From Streptomyces tuirus (GTDB lineage Bacteria; Actinomycetota; Actinomycetes; Streptomycetales; Streptomycetaceae): 64,000 nucleotides of DNA. Below, one piece after another: positions 36,600-45,590 of the stretch. The stretch spans positions 5,201,501 through 5,265,500 of the forward strand of contig JAGTPG010000002.1 in NCBI GenBank assembly GCA_018195615.1. Direction: 5' to 3'. Position numbers and translations under genes: made by a program. Every line of letters begins with the position of its first letter. The stretch's first letter is position 1. The notes under the pieces were generated by a model. That model saw nothing but the letters and a program-made list of their open reading frames with translations. It was not told the DNA's origin and did not search any database.

Positions 36600-37748
36600 T
36601 CAGCACAAGAGCAGGCAGCCGTCCCATTCAGTGGCGGGCTCAAAACCCGGTTCGGCGCCTTGGAACGCCAGCGTTGCCCCTGCCGCTCCTTCGAGAAAGC
36701 CAGGTTCCTTCGGAGGGCTGAGGGCGAGGAAGCGTTCGCGGAGTTCGGGGAGTCGGTCTGTGAACGCGGTGGGGGTTTCGGCGTCCTCGGCGACGCGTTG
36801 CACGGTGCGTAGCAGGCCGCCGACTCCGTGGCACAGGCCGCGGGTGGTGAGTTGGTGGAGCGAGGACGGGTCGGCCAGGCAGTTCAGGAGGGCGCGTTCA
36901 GACATCCGCTTGCGGTCGGCGTCGGCAAGGGCCATTGCCGCGAGCTGCTGTGCGCGAGCCAGGCCGGGGGTGCCGTAGCACCAGGACGGTGCGGTCGGCT
37001 GTATGGGCGCGTGGCTTGTCTCAGTGATCCAGCGCGGCCAACGGGTTCCGCGGTGGTCGCTGTGGCGGATGCGATCGAGCCAGCGGCAGATGCGGGTCAT
37101 GGCGGTGTCGTGGTCGGTCACGGTGACGCCGTGGCGCTTGGCGAGGGCGAGGATGGCGAGCGGGCCGGTGATGCCGTGGGCGAGACCGGCGTTGGCATGA
37201 CCGCCCGGCGTTGCCGACTTGTTGCTGGCTGGGGCGTGTCCGACCCACCAGCCGGGGAGCGGCTCGCCCTTGGGCCCGGCGACCGGTTCGGTGAGCCGGA
37301 CCAGGTACTCCAGGACGGCCTTCAGTTCGTCACTGTCGGGTCGGCGGCGCAGCAGGAGGGCGCCGAGCCCGGTCAGGCCGCGGAACAGGTCGTATTCGGC
37401 GAAGCTGGCGTAGCGGCCCTGTTCGATGCGTGCGTGGGCGGCAGCCAGGCGGCGGCGGGTGTGCGCGGCGACGACGTCGTCCAGTGTGTGCAGAGCTCTG
37501 GCGTAGCGGTCGCTGGCGGAGGCGGCCAGGTGCAGGACGTACGTCATCGCGGGTGCGCCGAGGAACAGGCTTGCATCGTCTCCGTCGATCAGGGGGCGGA
37601 CGGCGGCGAGTCGCCGGTGTACGGACTGCCATGGGGCGAGCCCGCGCCGGGCTCGTTCTATGTGGAGCAGGGTGATGCCGAGGGGGCCCTGCGCTAGGGA
37701 CTGCCGGGGGGCCAGGTCGGCCTCGGGGGCGGGCGGGGCGGTGGTCAC
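36600..37748 (-). CDS. Lanthionine cyclase LanC
   Basis: A 382-residue zinc enzyme that adds cysteine thiols to dehydrated Ser/Thr to close lanthionine rings. The fold is an alpha-toroid. Zinc ligands are visible as C257 in SWCYGTPG and C306-H307 in LCHGVGG; H191 in LAHGITGPLAIL is the usual active-site histidine. The GTG start overlaps the LanB stop (GTGA). The product ends in Cys-Leu-Leu-Leu-Cys. All ligands are present, so it should be active. Confidence 0.93.
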   Translation of the reverse strand: MTTAPPAPEADLAPRQSLAQGPLGITLLHIERARRGLAPWQSVHRRLAAVRPLIDGDDASLFLGAPAMTYVLHLAASASDRYARALHTLDDVVAAHTRRRLAAAHARIEQGRYASFAEYDLFRGLTGLGALLLRRRPDSDELKAVLEYLVRLTEPVAGPKGEPLPGWWVGHAPASNKSATPGGHANAGLAHGITGPLAILALAKRHGVTVTDHDTAMTRICRWLDRIRHSDHRGTRWPRWITETSHAPIQPTAPSWCYGTPGLARAQQLAAMALADADRKRMSERALLNCLADPSSLHQLTTRGLCHGVGGLLRTVQRVAEDAETPTAFTDRLPELRERFLALSPPKEPGFLEGAAGATLAFQGAEPGFEPATEWDGCLLLC

Positions 37749-40700
37749 CGCGTGGCTCCTTGGGTGCGGGCGGTCCAGGACAGGGCGGCGGCACGGGCGA
37801 GGCGGCGGCAGGTGGCTTCGCCCTCGGGATCGATGCCAGCGGTGCGGTTGTGGTGCATGTGCAGTAGGGATGGCAGTACGGCGGCTGGGTCGGAACCGTT
37901 GGCTTTGAGGGCCTGGTGGTAAGCGGTCAGGGCGCCTCGGCGCCGGGCCCACGTTGTGGCGATGTCGGCCCCGTCGGGCAGGGACCGCAGGGAGGCCCGG
38001 TCGTGGTCCGGGGTGATGAGGCGGAGCGCCGTGGTGAGTACGTCACGGGGTGCGGGGTCGCCGTCGTTCTTCAGGAGGTTGGTTGTGAGCCATGCCCGGC
38101 TGTCTGCGGGTGAGCCGAGGAAGGCGTCGGCGATGTCCACGAAGCTGGCGGCGGTGACGGCAGGCCGCAGGTGATCGGGGATGGGAAGGGCCATCTGCGC
38201 GAGGGCGGCTGCGGAGTCCGCGGCGAAGAACCGTTCGGCGGCCTCCAGGACGGTGCCGATGCCGTAGCGGCCGGTCTCCGGCTCGTCGGTGTCCCATTGC
38301 ACGCGCTGGATCAGTCCTTCGGCACGTAGCACTGCGGCCCACGCGGCGACGCTCTGTGCGGCGTCGCCGAAGGTGTGTGGGTCCGGCAGGCGGAGCCGCA
38401 GTCGCAGGTGGCTGTCGGGGTCGGCGTAGCGGGTGAACCACCAGTCCGGCGCTTCGGCTTCCCAGTCGCTCAGCAGCCGTGGCAGTTGGGTGGTCAGCAC
38501 CTCCTGCGCGCAGTCGGCGTTGCCGTACAGCTTCAGGTACGCCCACTCGCTCGCGCCCGGTATCCGGCCGGAGACGCGGCTCACCACGGTCGTCGTCCGG
38601 GAGATGGGCGCGGGGGTGGGCGGCTGGTCGGCGGCGAAGGGCATGGTGATCTCGTGCGCGCGTCCCACCCAGCCGAACGCACTCTCCGGGGGCGCCTCGT
38701 GCAGCACCACCGTTCCGTTTCGGTCCAGCTCGGCCTGCAGGAGCTGGACATGGGCGGGGATGTCGAGGTCCAGGCGCAGCCGCTGGTCGTCGCTGCCGAC
38801 GTAGACGGTGCGCGGCACGCCGTAGCGGATACGCCAGTCGGTGAAGCGGAAGGCCCAGTTGTCCCCGCCTAGGTCTCGTGCGCGGAGCCGCCAACACGCG
38901 GCGGACAGGACGGTGCGTCCGACGCGCACTTCGGGCAGGAACGGCAGTTGGGCTGCCGCACCCCAGGCGAAAGGAAGGAGGACCGCGGCGTGCGAGCGGT
39001 GCAGTTCACACACGAAGCGGACCAGTGGATGGGTGGCGTTGGCTAGTTCCACGGCGTTCATCACCGACGGCTCGATGGGCCGGCCGGTGGCAAGCTGCAC
39101 CAGGTACAGGCGTTGCTGGTCGGCGACGACGCCGAGGTCGTCCAGGTCGAGCGTGGCTTGGGGGTTGTGCTCGCTGACAGACAGCACCTTCGGCACGACA
39201 GCCGGGGCGCCGGCGACGTTGTACGTCGGCAGCCGCAGCGGCGGGCTGGAGATCTGGCCTCGGGTGGCGCCGGCGGTGAGCGTTGGCAGGTCGGCGTACG
39301 CGGCCGTCATCCGTTCCCGGTCTGTTCGCTCCAGCATGGTCAGGAAGCGGCCGGTGGTGGTGCCGGCCGCGAGGGAGAGCCCGGCCGTGGTCAGGGCGAA
39401 CCGGCCTCGCTCCAGGTCCTTCAGAGAAGGCGACAGCACGGTGAAGCACAGTTCGACGTGCGCGGGAACCTGGTCGGGCTTGCCGAGTGACAGCGCCTGG
39501 ATGTCCTCCTCGCTGAGGACGATCTCGCGCTGGTCGTTGAGAGCGGCGTGCTGAGCGAGGGCGAGGAGGTGTTCGTCGCGGCGGGTCATGGCCAGCACTG
39601 GGCGCTTTAGGACCGTCCCGCGGTAGCCGACGGGAAAGCCGAGGCCGGTGTCCGGGTCGGTGAGGTCACGCAAGGGAACGACGGCGCCCATGCTGTAGCG
39701 CTCCAGGAACCGCGCCCGGTAGTCGTTCCAGGCAGGAGAGCCGTTCGGGTACGGCGTGATCCGGGCCATGACCTCCAGAGCGCGCTCAGCCTCACGGGTC
39801 ACGATCTCCGGGAGGACGATGTCGCAGTCGGGCCGTAGGTTGACGACCAGGGTGCGGTCCGTAATGCCGGTGAGGGCGTTCATCCTTGCGCCGGCCTGCG
39901 CGCGGAGAGACTGTTGGTTGTCCAGTGGGCCGCTGTTGTGGTCGGTGAGGAGTGTGCGAATCTGCCGCAGCTTCCTCGCCGTTTCAGAGGCGGCTTCGGC
40001 TGTTTCCAGCCGGTCGATCAGGTGACCGAGAGCGTCGTCGCACGTCATGGGGGCGTGCAGGCTGCTCAGAAGCACCCGGTGCGAGACAAGGCTGCGCAGC
40101 ATGTCCTCGATCACCGCAGGCGGGGTCTCGGGGTAGCTGCTGGACAGCTTGGCCGTGAGGTCGCCGACCGCGATGGGCGAACTGGCGAGAGCCAGTACCG
40201 CTTCGAGGGCCGGGGTGCGCCGTAACCGCGTATCGGTTGGGCCGTCAGGGCCGCCCGGCTGGTGCTGCACTGTGATGCTGGCCCCGCGCACTGTGCAGGT
40301 GGGGTCAGCGATGACACGCAGGTGCCGCAGCACGTCCAGGTCGCGTTCCAGGGCGGTGATGACGTCGTTCATCCACACCGCGTCGGCGCCCGCGAAGGCG
40401 CGGTGTTCGGCGCCCCACTGGACTCGGGCTGTATGCCCGACACGTATGGGTGCGGGCCCGGCGAACAGCCCGAAGGGCGTGGCGCGGTGCTGCATCCGCA
40501 GCCGGTAGCGGGCCAGAGAGACAGCCGTGCGCCTGACGACCCGTGGTCGCCGGCGTTCTCCGCTGAGCACTTGACGGACAGTGTCGGCAAGGAGGGGGGT
40601 GGCGACCTCGATCGCGGTGGCCACGGTGTCATCCGCCCAGACCTGAGCGATCCACTCCTGCAACCGGTGCGTGTCGGCGGCGTCGCCATGCAGGTCTGGC

Positions 40701-40771
40701 CAGGGGGGCAGCATCGTCGTCAACGGGAACACCGAAGCTCTGATCATGCCCGCATCAATAGCGCGATACAT
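37745..40771 (-). CDS. Class I lanthipeptide dehydratase LanB
   Basis: A 1008-residue full-length dehydratase. The start MYRAIDAGM is chosen because AAGGAGG lies 8 bp before it; a frame start 24 bp upstream lacks one. The N-terminal glutamylation domain has RRTAVSLARYRLRMQHRATP and FGLFAGPAPI. The C-terminal SpaB_C elimination domain begins near WAYLKLYGNADCAQEVLTTQ and has WWFTRYADPDSHLRLRLRLP. It dehydrates Ser/Thr in the precursor using glutamyl-tRNA. A strong hairpin separates it from the precursor gene. Confidence 0.95.
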   Translation of the reverse strand: MYRAIDAGMIRASVFPLTTMLPPWPDLHGDAADTHRLQEWIAQVWADDTVATAIEVATPLLADTVRQVLSGERRRPRVVRRTAVSLARYRLRMQHRATPFGLFAGPAPIRVGHTARVQWGAEHRAFAGADAVWMNDVITALERDLDVLRHLRVIADPTCTVRGASITVQHQPGGPDGPTDTRLRRTPALEAVLALASSPIAVGDLTAKLSSSYPETPPAVIEDMLRSLVSHRVLLSSLHAPMTCDDALGHLIDRLETAEAASETARKLRQIRTLLTDHNSGPLDNQQSLRAQAGARMNALTGITDRTLVVNLRPDCDIVLPEIVTREAERALEVMARITPYPNGSPAWNDYRARFLERYSMGAVVPLRDLTDPDTGLGFPVGYRGTVLKRPVLAMTRRDEHLLALAQHAALNDQREIVLSEEDIQALSLGKPDQVPAHVELCFTVLSPSLKDLERGRFALTTAGLSLAAGTTTGRFLTMLERTDRERMTAAYADLPTLTAGATRGQISSPPLRLPTYNVAGAPAVVPKVLSVSEHNPQATLDLDDLGVVADQQRLYLVQLATGRPIEPSVMNAVELANATHPLVRFVCELHRSHAAVLLPFAWGAAAQLPFLPEVRVGRTVLSAACWRLRARDLGGDNWAFRFTDWRIRYGVPRTVYVGSDDQRLRLDLDIPAHVQLLQAELDRNGTVVLHEAPPESAFGWVGRAHEITMPFAADQPPTPAPISRTTTVVSRVSGRIPGASEWAYLKLYGNADCAQEVLTTQLPRLLSDWEAEAPDWWFTRYADPDSHLRLRLRLPDPHTFGDAAQSVAAWAAVLRAEGLIQRVQWDTDEPETGRYGIGTVLEAAERFFAADSAAALAQMALPIPDHLRPAVTAASFVDIADAFLGSPADSRAWLTTNLLKNDGDPAPRDVLTTALRLITPDHDRASLRSLPDGADIATTWARRRGALTAYHQALKANGSDPAAVLPSLLHMHHNRTAGIDPEGEATCRRLARAAALSWTARTQGATR

Positions 40772-40801
40772 GGGACGTGCCTCCTTCGTTGTCACGACGG
40801 T

Positions 40802-40842
40802 GCGGGGGCCGGGCCGGATAGGAGACTCGGCCCGGCCCCCGC
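40802..40842 (-). terminator. Attenuator hairpin between lanthipeptide precursor and lanB
   Basis: Perfect 15-bp GC-rich arms (40802-40816 and 40828-40842) with an 11-nt loop lie between the precursor stop and the LanB start. There is no long T tract. In lanthipeptide operons such a hairpin commonly lets the precursor mRNA exceed the enzyme mRNA; that role here is inferred. Confidence 0.75.
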
Positions 40843-40850
40843 GCGGCGAG

Positions 40851-41045
40851 TCAGCCGCCGATGCAGGTGCTGTTGGAGCAGGCGGACTGGCAGGTGGAGC
40901 CGCAGTTGTCGCTGGTGTCGTTCAGCAGTGAGCCGAGGACCGGGGCGGAGGCGACGGTCTCGATACGGAGGTCGAAGTCCGAGTCCGCGGCGGCCCCGAA
41001 GTCCGTGGCGGCCTTCAGGGTGTTGCCTGTGTTTTGCGGTGCCAT
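40851..41045 (-). CDS. FxLD-family lanthipeptide precursor peptide
   Basis: A 64-residue precursor with a GAGGAG ribosome site. The leader holds DSDFDLRIETV (21-31), a variant of the class I F-x-L-D motif with Arg in place of the Asp. The C-terminal core from about residue 42 reads NDTSDNCGSTCQSACSNSTC then IGG, with four cysteines (48, 52, 56, 61) and eight Ser/Thr, enough for up to four thioether rings. The Asp residues N-terminal to the first rings could be targets of the isoaspartate-type methyltransferase upstream. No dedicated protease cut site is obvious. Confidence 0.9.
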   Translation of the reverse strand: MAPQNTGNTLKAATDFGAAADSDFDLRIETVASAPVLGSLLNDTSDNCGSTCQSACSNSTCIGG

Positions 41046-41110
41046 CGCGTTCTCCTCGTCTGCAGAGGTGGGTGGATGTGTCTTACGCCCTGATCGCAAC
41101 GCGGGCGGCG

Positions 41111-42358
41111 TCACGGCCAGGAGATGGTGATCCGCGTGTGCAGCCGGTCGATGACGCGGCCTGCGGGGAGTTGGTCGTCCGGGGTTCCGGCCGGGTGGAC
41201 CTCGATGTGCGCACGGTGACCGCGATGGGCGCGGTCCCACGTCTGGATCTCCTCGACCAGGCGCTCGGCGACGGCCTTGCCCTGCGGCCCGTGGCCGACC
41301 GCGCCCAGCTCAAACCGGTCGGGGTCGTCTGTGGCGCGGACGGTGCGGTAGGCGAAGCTGTCGCCGTCCACGAGGGTCGGCACGCCGAGTGGCGAGGCGG
41401 AAGCGACCAGGCCGCGTTGCCGGGCGGAGGGCTTCGCCGCCATCAGGGGGAGGTTGTCCAGGGCGGTCGTCAGCCACAGGTCCAGATGCTCGTTGGACTC
41501 ATCGCCTGCGAGGGTCACGCCGGACCACGCCTCGGCGCGCGCGGTGCGCAGCGCGGCACGCAGGGCCTCGGTGTCGGGCTCGGGGTGCCCGTCCAGGCGC
41601 AGGGCGATCTCCTCGCCGTCCGTGTCGTGGATGACGGCCAGGCGCACGCGGTTCTCGCCGGCGCCCTGCATCGGCACGAAGCCGCACAGCTCGAACCCGT
41701 CGCTGACCAGACGTTCGCCGTCGCGGACGAAGGCGATGGTGCGTGTCATGCCGCGCATCCGCAGCGGGACGACGAGCCGACCGCCTTCGTTTAGCTGGTG
41801 GATCCAGGCCGGCGGGATGTCGGCTGCCTGCACGGTGACGAGGATGCGGTCGTACGGCGCGTGGCCGGGCACGCCTTGCTCGCCGTCGGCGGTGATCACG
41901 GTGACGTTCCGGTGACCGGTCGCCTTGAGGAAGTCCTTCGCACGCTGCGTGACATCGTGGTCGATGTCCATCGTGATGACGCGGCCTTGCTCTCCCACCA
42001 GCTCGGCGAGATAGGCCGCGTTCACGCCGCCGGAGCCGATCTCCAGGACGCTCATCCCCGGCTGGATATCGGCCTGCTCGATCTGCATGGCCTGGATGCG
42101 CGGAGCGGAAACCGAGCTGATGTCCACGCCCGTGGCGTCCGTCTTCGTCACAGCGGCGTACTCGGCGTCGTAGGTCCTGGCCATGGCCACCTCGGGAGTG
42201 GCCAGGTGTCGGGGGACCGAGCGGAACGCGGCCACCACGCGGGGGCTGCGTGCGGCGCCCAGTTCGATCAGCCGCTGCACCATCGCGTCGCGCAGTTGCT
42301 GGTCGGACACAGGGGCGCTGCCATTGTTCCGGATCGTCATGTCGGGGACGTCATCCAC
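41111..42358 (-). CDS. FxLD-system protein methyltransferase (PCMT-like)
   Basis: A 415-residue SAM-dependent O-methyltransferase of the L-isoaspartyl methyltransferase family, of the kind found with FxLD lanthipeptides. The GTG start is 7 bp after AAGGAG. The PCMT fold has SSVSAPRIQAMQIEQ (81-95) and the SAM loop EIGSGGVNA (106-114), then ITADGEQGVPGHAPYDRILV. The C-terminal about 180 residues are an extra domain typical of this branch. Known relatives methylate a core Asp, leading to succinimide or isoaspartate. It is the first gene of the cluster, 65 bp before the precursor. Confidence 0.9.
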   Translation of the reverse strand: MDDVPDMTIRNNGSAPVSDQQLRDAMVQRLIELGAARSPRVVAAFRSVPRHLATPEVAMARTYDAEYAAVTKTDATGVDISSVSAPRIQAMQIEQADIQPGMSVLEIGSGGVNAAYLAELVGEQGRVITMDIDHDVTQRAKDFLKATGHRNVTVITADGEQGVPGHAPYDRILVTVQAADIPPAWIHQLNEGGRLVVPLRMRGMTRTIAFVRDGERLVSDGFELCGFVPMQGAGENRVRLAVIHDTDGEEIALRLDGHPEPDTEALRAALRTARAEAWSGVTLAGDESNEHLDLWLTTALDNLPLMAAKPSARQRGLVASASPLGVPTLVDGDSFAYRTVRATDDPDRFELGAVGHGPQGKAVAERLVEEIQTWDRAHRGHRAHIEVHPAGTPDDQLPAGRVIDRLHTRITISWP

Positions 42359-42565
42359 GAGCGTTCTCCTTCTCGGCGGCGTGCGCCGAGGGGTTGGGGG
42401 ACGGGCCGTACAGAGGGTCGGAGGCGAGTCAGGCGACCCGCGCCGGAGTAATTCGTTGCGGCTGGCCCGCTCCCGCTGTGACCTGTCCTTCTGAGGCCAG
42501 GGAGAGCCTCCAGTTCGAACAGCGGGAGCGGGGTTCGAAGGCCATCCCAGAGCGCGTCCGACTTC

Positions 42566-42865
42566 CTACGCGATGTGGGCGGGCGGTCTGTGGAGTGGCG
42601 CGCTGGTGGGCCACTGGCCTACGGGGTAAGGCTGCGCGAGCGCGGAGCTGGGGGCGCGCTGCCGGCGGATGGCTCGCTCGCTCATCGTCCAGTGGAGCTG
42701 TTCGAGCCTGAAGACGCACCACTGGCAGGCGAAGAGGGGAAATGCCCTGTCTGCCACAGTGATGTCGCCGATCTCTGCTACCGGAATGCCGGTCTGTTCG
42801 CACCTGAAGCAGCTCCCGTTCTGCCAGTCGAAACGGCCCCACAACTCGTCCGGCCTCAAACCCAT
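42566..42865 (-). CDS. Small zinc-ribbon-like hypothetical protein
   Basis: A 99-residue protein with two CxxC-type pairs (CFRC and CQWC) about 29 residues apart, which would bind zinc. Between them is EQTGIPVAEIGDITVADRAF. Such small proteins recur near Streptomyces XRE/DUF397 genes, but I do not know their function. The start lies inside the end of the upstream gene (10-bp overlap), so the two are coupled. Confidence 0.6.
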   Translation of the reverse strand: MGLRPDELWGRFDWQNGSCFRCEQTGIPVAEIGDITVADRAFPLFACQWCVFRLEQLHWTMSERAIRRQRAPSSALAQPYPVGQWPTSAPLHRPPAHIA

Positions 42866-43257
42866 GGCGGACCGCCTTCTGGGAGGTGCGGCCTCGGGTG
42901 GCCGCCGACGAGGGGCAGAAAGGTGACGGGACGGGCGTGCCAGACGAAGGAGTGGGATTCTGCCGTGAGCGGCAGCGTGAAGTCCGTGCCCTGCTTCAGG
43001 GCGTAGGCGGCGTCACGCCATCCCTGGTCGCGCCGGTCCACGAGCGGGTCGATGAACGCCGGTTCGACGGCCGGGGCGATGATGCGGATCTGGATTCGGG
43101 CCCATCGGACGACCGAGGCAGGGGTCTGCTGTGCGGCGGAGCTGATGCGCCGGCCGTCAGCGTGACGCCACTCGCACCAGAAGCCTGGTTCGGGACCGAA
43201 GGCGGCACACGCACGCGCGGGCGAGCGGTGAAGCAGCATGGGGTGGTCAGGGCGCAT
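42856..43257 (-). CDS. Hypothetical protein
   Basis: 133 residues: MRPDHPMLLHRSPARACAAF, then SSAAQQTPASVVRWARIQIR and ESHSFVWHARPVTFLPLVGG. Coding bias and overlaps with both neighbours (10 and 11 bp) support it as real. I see no known domain, signal peptide or membrane segment. It is part of a three-gene minus-strand group. Confidence 0.6.
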   Translation of the reverse strand: MRPDHPMLLHRSPARACAAFGPEPGFWCEWRHADGRRISSAAQQTPASVVRWARIQIRIIAPAVEPAFIDPLVDRRDQGWRDAAYALKQGTDFTLPLTAESHSFVWHARPVTFLPLVGGHPRPHLPEGGPPWV

Positions 43258-43618
43258 GGATGTCTTCCTCCACGTACACCCACAGCAGACGGCGGGTCAG
43301 GCCGGCCACCTCGCGCATGAAGAAGAACGCGCTGAAGGCTGGTGTCTCCTTCGTGGGCCGCTCGGACAGCTTCAGCAGGCTGTACGCCTGTCTGAACAGG
43401 TCCCTGACTTCGGGGTCCTCGTCGGCGCCCAGCTCCTCACCGAGAAGCAGGTTCAGCTGACCGACGATGACCGCCGTCCTGGTGTTGATGTCCTCGCGGG
43501 TGGAGGTACTCAGCTCCATCCTCAGGGCGGCGTCGGTGCTGGCCGCGATCAGCTCCGTGTTGATGGGGAGGCTGTCGACGGCTGGAGCCTTGTGCTTGTC
43601 GGTCACGGTGGCCACCAC
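43247..43618 (-). CDS. Hypothetical helical protein (DUF6415-like)
   Basis: 123 residues, mostly helical: ELIAASTDAALRMELSTSTR, VGQLNLLLGEELGADEDPEV, RRLLWVYVEEDIHAP. The pattern recalls Streptomyces-specific DUF6415-type small proteins found beside XRE regulators, but this is from memory. It is the first gene of the minus-strand group and diverges from the module starting at 43814. The 195-bp gap between them should hold both promoters. Confidence 0.6.
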   Translation of the reverse strand: MVATVTDKHKAPAVDSLPINTELIAASTDAALRMELSTSTREDINTRTAVIVGQLNLLLGEELGADEDPEVRDLFRQAYSLLKLSERPTKETPAFSAFFFMREVAGLTRRLLWVYVEEDIHAP

Positions 43619-43813
43619 GTATCTCCCCTCGGTGCCGCAACCTGGGGCGGCTGCCCCGGTTGCTCGGGTTCGCAGACGAACGTAGAGCCGCCGTCATGCA
43701 AGTCCCAAGAAGATTGCGCGAGTTTGCAGCAAGTCGATTGACGGCCTGGAACGCCTCCTCGACCATCGTCGTGTCGCGCAAACCTGAGCAAGGCAGCAGA
43801 CAGGAGAACGACC

Positions 43814-44233
43814 ATGAAGCTACGGTTCCTTGGTAAGAACTCCACGGTCGGCGACTGCCCGACCCTGTACGCCACAGACCGGGACACCTACCTCGTCCAG
43901 GGCTGGAAGATCTTCGCGAACGACCTGTTGATGCAACTCGACATCTCCGAGGGGGAGACGGCGGTGGAGGTGCCCACGGAGCTGTTCGAACACCTCACGA
44001 AAGACGGCCTGCCGGCCGGGGAGATCAGGCGCCTCGAAGACCCGATCATGATCCTGACGCCGGGGGGTACGTTCGTCGTCCAGGGCCGCGAGGTGACCGA
44101 CCCCGAGGCCCTGGCCCAGATGGAGATTCCGGACTACGAGACCGTGGTCGAGGTCCCCAAGGCCGCGATCACCGCCCTACTGGAGGAACCGCGTGAAGCT
44201 GATCTCCAGCGCCGAGCGCAACCAGCTCTTTGA
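43814..44233 (+). CDS. Hypothetical protein with two internal repeats, partner of DUF6879
   Basis: 139 residues starting MKLRFLGKNSTVGDCPTLYA. Two similar segments lie in tandem: TYLVQGWKIF...LDISEGETAVEVP and TFVVQGREVT...MEIPDYETVVEVP, pointing to an internal duplication of a small beta-rich unit. The end overlaps the DUF6879 gene by 41 bp. A truncated, inverted copy occurs at 46592-46741, also next to a DUF6879 gene, so the association is conserved. Its function is unknown. Confidence 0.7.
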   Translation: MKLRFLGKNSTVGDCPTLYATDRDTYLVQGWKIFANDLLMQLDISEGETAVEVPTELFEHLTKDGLPAGEIRRLEDPIMILTPGGTFVVQGREVTDPEALAQMEIPDYETVVEVPKAAITALLEEPREADLQRRAQPAL

Positions 44234-44717
44234 GAGCTTCGCGCAGGACGCATTCCATCTGGAGCTGAAGGACGACTACTCCGTCCCCGACGAGGACAGC
44301 CCGTTCACGAGCTGGCTGCGCGGTGAGACCGTCGACTACTCCTACATGGAACCGTGGACGCAGCTCATGCGGCGCGTCACCGGGGAAGGGAAAACCGTCC
44401 GACGCGTCCGCGTGGTCACGGAGCCGCACACTCCGTACATCCAGTGGGAGCACGCCACCACCGCCCTCAACGAGGAGGCCGGCGAAGAGATTCGCTGGCT
44501 GCCCCGGCACCGCGTGCCTGAGGGCGTCACCTTCCCGGTGGGAGGCAACGACTGGTGGCTGTACGACGACCGTCTCCTCGCTGTGGGCCACTTCGACTCC
44601 GAGGGCAGAGTGCTCGGATCGGAGATCGTCGAGGATCCGGCAACCGTAGCCGAGTGCGTGCGCGTGCGGGACCTGCTGTGGGCCGCCGCCATCCCCCACC
44701 CCGAGTACAAGCCCTGA
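44193..44717 (+). CDS. DUF6879-family protein, copy A
   Basis: 174 residues with a GTG start. Family features are FAQDAFHLELKDDYSVPDED, RRVRVVTEPHTPYIQWEHAT, EEIRWLPRHRVP and NDWWLYDDRLLAVGHFDSEG. These proteins accompany XRE-DUF5753 regulators in Streptomyces; their role is unknown. It sits between the repeat protein and the XRE gene (7 bp to the latter). A paralogue lies in inverted orientation at 46102-46614. Confidence 0.85.
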   Translation: MKLISSAERNQLFESFAQDAFHLELKDDYSVPDEDSPFTSWLRGETVDYSYMEPWTQLMRRVTGEGKTVRRVRVVTEPHTPYIQWEHATTALNEEAGEEIRWLPRHRVPEGVTFPVGGNDWWLYDDRLLAVGHFDSEGRVLGSEIVEDPATVAECVRVRDLLWAAAIPHPEYKP

Positions 44718-44724
44718 CCGACCC

Positions 44725-45579
44725 GTGACCACGCAAGTAGAAGAGGCACTGCAAGCGCTCGGTGCCCGGCTGCGCGGCTTCCGTAAGGACGCCGGCTTCA
44801 CCAGCGGCCGGGCATTCGCGCGTGCCACCTCGTGGCAGGAGTCGAAGGTCTCCCGCATCGAGAACGGCAAGCAGCGCCCCAGCGAGGACGACATCCGGGT
44901 CTGGTGCGAGATGACCGGCCAGGGCGACCAGCTGGGGGACCTGGTCGCGATCGTCCGCCATGTCGACGAGCTGTGGCTCGAGTGGCGCCGACAACTCCAG
45001 ACCGGCGTCGAAAAACGGCAGCGCCAAGCCATTCCGGTGTACGCCAGGACCAAGGTCTTCCGCATCTGGCACCCCACGGTCGTCTGGGGAACCCTCCAGA
45101 CCTCCGAGTACGCCGCCGAGGTCTTCCAACAGGGCGTCAGCTACTACGAGATTCCCAACGACGCCGAAGCGGCCGTGGCGAAGCGCCTGGAGCGCCAGCA
45201 GTACCTGTACCAAGGGGATCGCATCTTCAACGTCCTGCTCGGCGAACAGGCCCTGTACACCAACTTCGGTGGCCCGGAAGTGATGAGGGGGCAACTTGAC
45301 CGCCTCCTGGCCGTGATGAGGCTCCCCCGCCTCAGCCTGGGAATCGTCCCCAAGTCGGCGCCAACCTCCATATGGCCGGGCAACGCGTTCTCGATGTTCG
45401 ATGACCGGCTCGTCCTCGTCGAGACCTACTCGGCGGAACTCTCCGTCACGCAGCCGCGAGAGATCGAGCTGTACACCAAGGCGTTCGCCCTCTTGAAACA
45501 GTCAGCGGTCTACGGCACCGCTGTCCGAGACCTCATCTCTACAGCGATCCAGCACTTCGATCAGATGCCGAGCGACTAG
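44725..45579 (+). CDS. XRE-family regulator with DUF5753 domain (WhiJ-like)
   Basis: A 284-residue regulator. The N-terminal helix-turn-helix reads SGRAFARATSWQESKVSRIE (about 29-48). The C-terminal DUF5753 domain has VWGTLQTSEYAAEVFQ, RLERQQYLYQGDRIFNVLLG and LPRLSLGIVPKS. WhiJ-like proteins pair with small DUF397 proteins to control development and secondary metabolism in Streptomyces. The DUF397 partner is 11 bp downstream. Confidence 0.93.
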   Translation: MTTQVEEALQALGARLRGFRKDAGFTSGRAFARATSWQESKVSRIENGKQRPSEDDIRVWCEMTGQGDQLGDLVAIVRHVDELWLEWRRQLQTGVEKRQRQAIPVYARTKVFRIWHPTVVWGTLQTSEYAAEVFQQGVSYYEIPNDAEAAVAKRLERQQYLYQGDRIFNVLLGEQALYTNFGGPEVMRGQLDRLLAVMRLPRLSLGIVPKSAPTSIWPGNAFSMFDDRLVLVETYSAELSVTQPREIELYTKAFALLKQSAVYGTAVRDLISTAIQHFDQMPSD

Positions 45580-45590
45580 GAGAGCACACC

